Assembly (NCBI GenBank): GCA_027452025.1
Contig: DAIDHI010000091.1
Coordinates: forward strand, 1-55,382
Direction of reading: 5' to 3'
Length of the DNA: 55,382 nucleotides
DNA from: Elusimicrobiota bacterium
GTDB taxonomy: Bacteria; Elusimicrobiota; Elusimicrobia; UBA1565; UBA9628
Shown here: one piece after another, positions 50,917 through 55,382 of the stretch
Numbering within the stretch: the stretch's first letter is position 1
How the letters are laid out: the number at the start of each line of letters is the position of its first letter
Notes under the pieces: generated by a model
The model's database searches: none
Told to the model about the DNA's origin: nothing
Seen by the model: the letters and a program-made list of their open reading frames with translations, nothing else
Made by a program: the position numbers and the translations under genes

Positions 50917-50925
50917 TGCTAGAAT
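50917..50925 (+). promoter_or_regulatory. Extended -10 of ndk
   Basis: TGCTAGAAT on the plus strand, nine bases before the ndk ATG. Confidence 0.5.
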
Positions 50926-50934
50926 CGCCGCACC

Positions 50935-51387
50935 ATGACCGAGCAAACCCTCGTTTTGATCAAACCCGACGGCCTGGCGCGCCGCCTCACGGGCCTGACC
51001 ATCGACCGGCTGGACGCTTCCGGCCTTCAGATGGTCGCCGCCAAGATGGTCGGCGTCTCGGAGAAGCTGGCCCGGGAGCACTACAAGTCGCTTTCCGACA
51101 AGCCGTTCTTCGAGAACCTCATCAAGTACATCCGCGGCGAGTTCCACGGTCTCAAGGATCACCGCGTGCTGGCGATGGTCTACCGAGGCGAGAATGCCAT
51201 CAAGAAGGTCCGCGAGGTCTGCGGCGCCACCAATCCCGAGCAGGCCGCGGCGGGCACGATCCGCGGCTCATTCGGGCGCATCACCACCGCGGGGCAGTTC
51301 GAGAACGTCATCCACGCCTCCTCGGACCCTTCCGACGCGGCGCGGGAAGTCGCCCTTTGGTTTAAGCCGGAGGAGATTCTTCCTTAG
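50935..51387 (+). CDS. ndk: Nucleoside diphosphate kinase
   Basis: Balances NTP and dNTP pools by phosphate transfer through a histidine. A 150-residue protein with LVLIKPDGLARR, the GTIRGSFG nucleotide loop and the catalytic histidine in NVIHASSDPSDA, all intact. It is divergent from the response-regulator operon and one base separates its stop from the next start. Confidence 0.97.
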   Translation: MTEQTLVLIKPDGLARRLTGLTIDRLDASGLQMVAAKMVGVSEKLAREHYKSLSDKPFFENLIKYIRGEFHGLKDHRVLAMVYRGENAIKKVREVCGATNPEQAAAGTIRGSFGRITTAGQFENVIHASSDPSDAAREVALWFKPEEILP

Positions 51388-51388
51388 T

Positions 51389-52255
51389 ATGCGCTGGAGC
51401 GTCCTGGCCCTCGTCCTCTGCGCCGGGTTCGCCGCCGCGCAGACGCCGCCTCCGGCTCCCAAGCCCGCGCTGCCCGGCCAAGACGCGGTCTTCAAGACGC
51501 AGGACGGCTGGACCATCGAAGGCAAGTACGTCCCGGCTCAAGACGATAAGCGCACGCTCCTGCTGCTGCCCGGCCGCGGGCAGACGATCGGGCACTGGAA
51601 GACGCTGGCGGCGGCGCTGGCCAAGGCCGGCTACGGCTACCTCGCCATCGACCTGCGCGGCCACGGGCAGAGCAACATCGGTCCCGACGGCCTGCCCCAC
51701 AGCTTCCGGGAGTTCAAGGCCGGACGGATGCAGAACGACTGGGAAGACATGCGCTTCGACGTCCAGGCCGCCTTCGACTGGCTCAAGACCCAGGGCGTGT
51801 CAGAGGATCGCACCGGCATCGTCGGCGACGACGTCGGCGGCAGCGTGGGCTTGAAGTTCGCCGCGGTCCATCCGTCGGTGGCTCTCGTCGTCTGGCTGAC
51901 CCCGGGCATGAGCTGGGAGGAAGTCCTCACGGTCAACGCCATGCGCGCCTACAAGAACCGCCCGATCCTGATGATCTACTCCGACCGCGACAAGCGCTCC
52001 GCGCGGGAGACGCCGATCCTCTACAATTTCGCGCGCCTCTCGGCGGGGGACCAGAACTCCTGGGCCTTCGGCGTGCCCAACGTGCAGGGCTACCGCCTGG
52101 CGCACTACGGGCCGGTGGTGCGGCAGATCGTGGCGTGGATCGGCAGCCCCGTCAAGCCGGAGGCTCCCGCGGTCTCGACCGGCCCGCTCCCCGCGCCGGC
52201 GACGGGCCCGGCCGCGGCGACCCAGTCCTCCGCTCCCGATTCGCAAGGGCAGTAA
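51389..52255 (+). CDS. Secreted alpha/beta-hydrolase-fold protein with aspartate at the nucleophile elbow
   Basis: A 288-residue protein with signal peptide MRWSVLALVLCAGFAAA and an alpha/beta-hydrolase core: LLLPGRGQTIGHW oxyanion region, LAIDLRGHGQS, then IVGDDVGGSVGLKFAA where the elbow G-x-Nuc-x-G reads GDDVG, placing Asp148 where serine is usual. Later LIYSDRDKR may carry the acid. The C terminus is a low-complexity Pro/Ala tail. It may be a haloacid/haloalkane-type hydrolase using aspartate, or an inactive relative. The frame extends upstream into ndk as a shadow; ATG 51389 starts the signal peptide. Confidence 0.82.
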   Translation: MRWSVLALVLCAGFAAAQTPPPAPKPALPGQDAVFKTQDGWTIEGKYVPAQDDKRTLLLLPGRGQTIGHWKTLAAALAKAGYGYLAIDLRGHGQSNIGPDGLPHSFREFKAGRMQNDWEDMRFDVQAAFDWLKTQGVSEDRTGIVGDDVGGSVGLKFAAVHPSVALVVWLTPGMSWEEVLTVNAMRAYKNRPILMIYSDRDKRSARETPILYNFARLSAGDQNSWAFGVPNVQGYRLAHYGPVVRQIVAWIGSPVKPEAPAVSTGPLPAPATGPAAATQSSAPDSQGQ

Positions 52256-53160
52256 TGGCGCTGCGCGCCGGCGTTTACGCCGGGCTGCCGACGGAGCGCC
52301 CTCACCCTGGAATCCGCCGCCTGGACCTGCTCGGGCCCCTGTCCGTCGTCCGGCTCATGGCCCGCGAGGACGCCCGGGCCGCGGCCGCCGTCTCGCGCCA
52401 GGCGCCGGCGATCGCCCGGGCCGCGCAGCTCGCCGCCATCGCGCTGTCGTCCGGAGGGCGGCTGCTCCTGCTCGGAGCGGGGACCAGCGGCCGGCTCTGC
52501 GTCCTGGAGGCGGCCGAATGCCCGCCGACGTTCGGAACTCCTCCCGACCTCATTCGAGCCGCGATCGCCGGAGGGCGGGCCTCCGTCTTCAAGGCCAAGG
52601 AGGGGGCCGAGGACGACGCTCGCGCCGGAGCGGCCGCCGTCTCGCGGCTGCGTCCCGGGGACGTCGCCGTGGGCGTCGCGGCCAGCGGCATCACGCCCTT
52701 CGTGCGCGCGGCGCTTTCCGCCGCCCGGCGGCGCCGCTGCCACACGGTCTTGATCACCTCCAACGGCCGCCCGCCGGGACGGCCGGCCGAGATCGTGATC
52801 GCGCCCCAGGTCGGCCCGGAGGTGCTCGCCGGCTCGACGCGCCTCAAGAGCGGCACGGCGGCCAAGCTCGTGCTCAATATGCTGACGACGACGGCGATGA
52901 TCCAGCTCGGCAAGGTCTACGACCGTTGGATGGTCGATCTCAAGCCCACCAACCGCAAGCTGCGGCTGCGGGCGCAGCGTTTGGTCTGCGACCTCGGACG
53001 CGTGTCGCCGGCGCGGGCCGGGACGCTGCTCAAGCAGTCTCGCGGCAGCGTCAAGGCGGCGGTCCTCATGGCGCGCCGACGCGTGAATCTCCCGGAGGCC
53101 CGGCGGCGCCTTTCGCGGGCCCACGGATTCCTGCGCCTGGCGCTGGAGGAGGAAGCGTGA
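52255..53160 (+). CDS. murQ: N-acetylmuramic acid 6-phosphate etherase
   Basis: Cleaves the lactyl ether of MurNAc-6-phosphate to GlcNAc-6-phosphate and D-lactate in cell-wall recycling. The 301 residues contain the SIS-domain block LLGAGTSGRLCVLEAAECPP with a catalytic glutamate, the second glutamate in KAKEGAEDDA, and TRLKSGTAAKLVLNML. The ATG overlaps the stop of the hydrolase (TAATG). No anmK or NagA is adjacent. Confidence 0.93.
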   Translation: MALRAGVYAGLPTERPHPGIRRLDLLGPLSVVRLMAREDARAAAAVSRQAPAIARAAQLAAIALSSGGRLLLLGAGTSGRLCVLEAAECPPTFGTPPDLIRAAIAGGRASVFKAKEGAEDDARAGAAAVSRLRPGDVAVGVAASGITPFVRAALSAARRRRCHTVLITSNGRPPGRPAEIVIAPQVGPEVLAGSTRLKSGTAAKLVLNMLTTTAMIQLGKVYDRWMVDLKPTNRKLRLRAQRLVCDLGRVSPARAGTLLKQSRGSVKAAVLMARRRVNLPEARRRLSRAHGFLRLALEEEA

Positions 53161-54146
53161 AGGGACGCCTGCAGCTCGAGACGCTCTCCAGCCTCGTGCT
53201 CAAGGATAATCCGCTCGGCGATCCTCGCAGGCGCGAGATTCCCGTGTATCTGCCGCCTTCTTACGGTCGAAAGAGGCTGCCGGTCATCTACTACCTGCCG
53301 GGCTTCACCGGCACCGGCCGGGGGGTCGTCAACTACAACCCGTGGAAGGAGAACCTGGTCGAGCGCTACGACCGGCTCATCGAGCAGGGCCGGGCGCGCG
53401 AATGTCTTCTCGTCGTCGCCGACGCCTTCACCGCCTATGGGGGCAGCCAGTATCTCAACTCCGGCGCCACGGGCCGCTACGAGGACTTCATCGTCTCGGA
53501 GCTGGTCTCCTTCATCGAAGATAAGTTCGCCGCGGGCGGCGAGCCGCGGCGGCGGGCGCTGATGGGCAAGTCCAGCGGGGGCTTCGGCGCGCTGACCCTC
53601 GCCTCGCGCCGTCCCGACGTCTTCGGGCACGCCTTCGCCCACAGCGCCGACATGGGATTTAAGGCCTGCTATTTCGCCGATCTGCTCGCTCTGGTGCGCG
53701 CGCTCGACGGCTTCGGCGGCTCGCCGGCGCGCTTCGCCAAGGCGTTCCTCGCTTCCCGCGACAAGGAGGGATTTGCGCACGGCGCGATCAACGCGCTGGC
53801 GATGTCGGCCTGCTACAGCCCCAACGCGCGAAGTCCGCTCGGCTTCGACCTGCCTTGCGACCCCCGCACCGGCGAAACGATTCCCTCGGTGTGGCGGCGC
53901 TGGGAAGCGCTGGATCCCATCGTCGCCCTGCCGGCGCGGGGCGCGGCGCTCAAGCGGCTCGGCACCCTGGCTTTCGACTGCGGGCGCCGCGACGAGGCCT
54001 TCCTCAACCTCGGCGCCCGGCGCTTGTCCGGTCTCTTGAAGAGTCGGGGCGTGCGCCATCTCTACGAGGAGCACGACCGCGGCCACTTCGACATGAACGA
54101 GCGCTACGACCGGTCCCTGGCTCTGTTGTCACAGCGTCTCAATTGA
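53157..54146 (+). CDS. Esterase D-type alpha/beta hydrolase
   Basis: A 329-residue enterochelin-esterase/esterase-D-like protein: PVIYYLPGFTGTG oxyanion region, LLVVADAFTAYGGSQY, nucleophile serine in MGKSSGGFGALTLA and C-terminal histidine in HDRGHFDMN. No signal peptide. Natural substrate unknown. The GTG start overlaps the murQ stop (GTGA) behind GGAGGAGGA; the phase is open further upstream only as a shadow of murQ. Confidence 0.88.
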   Translation: MKGRLQLETLSSLVLKDNPLGDPRRREIPVYLPPSYGRKRLPVIYYLPGFTGTGRGVVNYNPWKENLVERYDRLIEQGRARECLLVVADAFTAYGGSQYLNSGATGRYEDFIVSELVSFIEDKFAAGGEPRRRALMGKSSGGFGALTLASRRPDVFGHAFAHSADMGFKACYFADLLALVRALDGFGGSPARFAKAFLASRDKEGFAHGAINALAMSACYSPNARSPLGFDLPCDPRTGETIPSVWRRWEALDPIVALPARGAALKRLGTLAFDCGRRDEAFLNLGARRLSGLLKSRGVRHLYEEHDRGHFDMNERYDRSLALLSQRLN

Positions 54147-54166
54147 TCGCCGGGGGCGCCGACCCG

Positions 54167-54172
54167 TATACT
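54167..54172 (+). promoter_or_regulatory. -10 of the 54181 gene
   Basis: TATACT, eight bases before the ATG; the intervening bases include GGAGG, so this gene could be read leaderless or from a longer message. Confidence 0.35.
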
Positions 54173-54180
54173 GGAGGCCT

Positions 54181-54609
54181 ATGAAGCTCGGCATGCGCCT
54201 TCCCATGCTGCTCCTGGCCTTCATCGCGGGGTGGCTCGCGGCCGGGCCGTTGCTGTGGGCCTCCAACGGGCTGCTCTACGCCATCCCGACCGATTGGGCG
54301 ACGATGCATCTTCCGGTCTGGGAGTTTTCATGGCGCTGCGCGGCGATCGCCGTGAAGTTCTTCGTCACCGGCTTCGTCTACGTTTTGGGCCTGCGCGAGG
54401 ACTGGCGGCTCTCGGGCCTATGGGTCTGGGTCGGCGCCCTGCTGCTCAGCGCCTTCGACGGCCATACCCTGTCCTTGGGGATGCTGCCTGTCCTCGTCGG
54501 CGCCGCGGCCGCCTTTCTCGGGACTTGGCTCGCCCAGTCGCGCGCCGAGCATCCCGCGGTGGAGAAGATGCGCGAGGTCCTCTACTGGATGATCCCGCAG
54601 GGCGGCTGA
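54181..54609 (+). CDS. Small integral membrane protein
   Basis: A 142-residue protein with about four hydrophobic helices (MLLLAFIAGWLAAGPLLW, FFVTGFVYVLGL, WVWVGALLLSAF, MLPVLVGAAAAFLGTWL). No family recognised. GGAGGCCT precedes the ATG. Confidence 0.65.
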   Translation: MKLGMRLPMLLLAFIAGWLAAGPLLWASNGLLYAIPTDWATMHLPVWEFSWRCAAIAVKFFVTGFVYVLGLREDWRLSGLWVWVGALLLSAFDGHTLSLGMLPVLVGAAAAFLGTWLAQSRAEHPAVEKMREVLYWMIPQGG

Positions 54610-54634
54610 AGTCCTGGCCGCTCCGGCGCCGTTT

Positions 54635-54643
54635 TGCGATAAT
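54635..54643 (+). promoter_or_regulatory. Extended -10 of the YciH/SUI1 gene
   Basis: TGCGATAAT, then six bases and the ATG; no Shine-Dalgarno sequence, so a leaderless message is predicted. Confidence 0.5.
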
Positions 54644-54649
54644 GGGCGC

Positions 54650-54988
54650 ATGGAGCAGCGGCCCGTCTATTCCACCGATCCGGCGTTTTGCCCCGCCTGC
54701 CGCCGCTCGCCTTGCTGCTGCCAAGACCCCGCGATGCTCAAGAAGCGCCAGCCCGAGCCCGTGCGCCTGTCCTTTGTCCGCGGCGCCAAGGGCGCGGGCG
54801 TCACTCGAATCGAGCGGCTGATCCTGCACCCGACGCTCAAGGAGCAGCTGCTGTCCCGTTTCAAGAGGCGCCTGGGCTGCGGAGGCGCCGTCAAGGAGGG
54901 CGTCCTCGAGATCCAGGGCGACCACCGGGATTTCCTTCAAGCCGAGCTCGAGGCGGAAGGCTACCGGGTCAAGCGAGTCGGCGGATGA
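54650..54988 (+). CDS. yciH: YciH/SUI1 family translation factor (eIF1-like)
   Basis: A 112-residue eIF1/SUI1-fold protein: VRLSFVRGAKGAGVTRIERL, LKEQLLSRFKRRLGCGGAVK and the conserved EIQGDHRDFLQAELEAEGY. An N-terminal cysteine cluster (CPACRRSPCCC) may bind zinc, as in YciH. Bacterial members modulate start-site selection; it is notable in a genome where many messages look leaderless. Overlaps the next start (ATGA). Confidence 0.9.
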   Translation: MEQRPVYSTDPAFCPACRRSPCCCQDPAMLKKRQPEPVRLSFVRGAKGAGVTRIERLILHPTLKEQLLSRFKRRLGCGGAVKEGVLEIQGDHRDFLQAELEAEGYRVKRVGG

Positions 54989-55382
54989 GCCAGCCGCGCA
55001 GCGGCGCCGCGGTCTATCGCGACCGCGCCGTCAAGATGGTCGGGGTCCTGAATCGTCCCGGGACGCGGCGCAAGAGCCCCGCCGTGCTCTTCCTCCACGG
55101 CTTCCCGGGCGCCGAGCAGAACGTCGACGTGCAGCGCCGGCTGCTCGCTCTGGGCGTGGGCTCCTTTTGCCTGCACTTCCAAGGCGCTTGGGGAAGCGGA
55201 GGCTATTACTCCTTCGGCGACTTGGCGCGCCAAGCCCGCGTCGCTTTTCGTTTCCTCAAGAGGCAGGATTTCGTCGACGCCCGCCGCGTCGGCGTCTTCG
55301 GCTTCAGCATGGGCGGCTGGACGGCGTTGAGGCTGGCGGCGGCGGAGCCGTCGGTGCGGGCGGCGGTCGCCGTCGCCGCCGC
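54985..55382 (+). CDS. Alpha/beta hydrolase, 3' end cut by window edge
   Basis: At least 132 residues of an alpha/beta hydrolase: VLFLHGFPGAEQN oxyanion region and nucleophile serine in GVFGFSMGGWTALRLA. It resembles prolyl-oligopeptidase-like/dienelactone-type hydrolases. The catalytic acid and histidine lie beyond the window. The ATG overlaps the YciH stop. Confidence 0.85.
   Translation, partial: MSQPRSGAAVYRDRAVKMVGVLNRPGTRRKSPAVLFLHGFPGAEQNVDVQRRLLALGVGSFCLHFQGAWGSGGYYSFGDLARQARVAFRFLKRQDFVDARRVGVFGFSMGGWTALRLAAAEPSVRAAVAVAA

Overview
This is a 55.4 kb stretch of a very GC-rich, gene-dense bacterial chromosome. The organism has an outer membrane: there is a beta-barrel porin, LolC/LolD lipoprotein export and type IV pilin-like genes. 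The protein style (MFS proteins with alanine/proline-rich leaders and extra fused domains, GTP-type PEP carboxykinase, class III cyclases of the CHASE2-cyclase type) reminds me most of a high-GC Elusimicrobiota genome. That assignment is an impression, not a proof. I see no rRNA, tRNA, CRISPR, IS element or prophage, and no gene-free stretch longer than about 150 bases.

Layout. (1) 1-14466, plus strand: the end of an adenylate/guanylate cyclase, a DUF3307 membrane protein, a thiolase, then a histidine-utilisation cluster (hutH, hutU, hutI, ftcD). The cluster is interleaved with yajQ, a membrane/TPR protein, a HAD phosphatase and an aldehyde dehydrogenase, and is followed by a second membrane cyclase. 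(2) 14463-17138, minus: an RmlD-like reductase and pckG. (3) 17223-26903, minus: a complete phosphate module, read phoR -> DUF47-pit-phoB -> porin-pstS-pstC-pstA-pstB-phoU -> small secreted protein. (4) 26953-38303: divergent ppk1 (plus), then minus-strand genes: a diacylglycerol glycosyltransferase with a PlcP-like metallophosphoesterase, a small secreted protein, a CYTH-domain protein, a 1197-residue MFS/thymidylate-kinase-like/DUF2252-like fusion, its shorter MFS paralogue and a PPP-type phosphatase. (5) 38337-44804: dut, a small conserved protein, a divergent response regulator/histidine kinase pair and three pseudopilin genes (PilX-, PilW-, PilV-like). (6) 44854-50841, minus: an overlapping operon RR-RR-lysS-lolC-lolD-ilvE-xth. 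(7) 50935-55382, plus: ndk, an alpha/beta hydrolase, murQ, an esterase, a membrane protein, a YciH/SUI1 factor and a truncated hydrolase.

The main result is a regulon that can be read from the DNA. Direct repeats of a GTGACA-like half-site with an 11-bp period (TGTCAC on the coding strand, the geometry of a PhoB box) lie upstream of nine transcription units in 17.7-50.9 kb: the porin-pst operon, DUF47-pit-phoB, ppk1, the PlcP-like/glycosyltransferase pair, two small secreted proteins, the triple-domain MFS fusion, the phosphatase-MFS pair and, more weakly, the RR-RR-lysS operon. In most cases the last clear half-site lies about 11, 22, 32 or 44-45 bases from a recognisable -10 hexamer. The predicted response to phosphate starvation combines Pi uptake, polyphosphate metabolism and exchange of membrane phospholipid for glycolipid (PlcP-like phospholipase C plus an MGDG-synthase-like enzyme), together with unknown proteins.

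A second genome-style feature is that many genes have a -10 hexamer, often preceded by TGN, only 5-9 bases before the start codon. This predicts leaderless mRNAs. It also helps choose several start codons.
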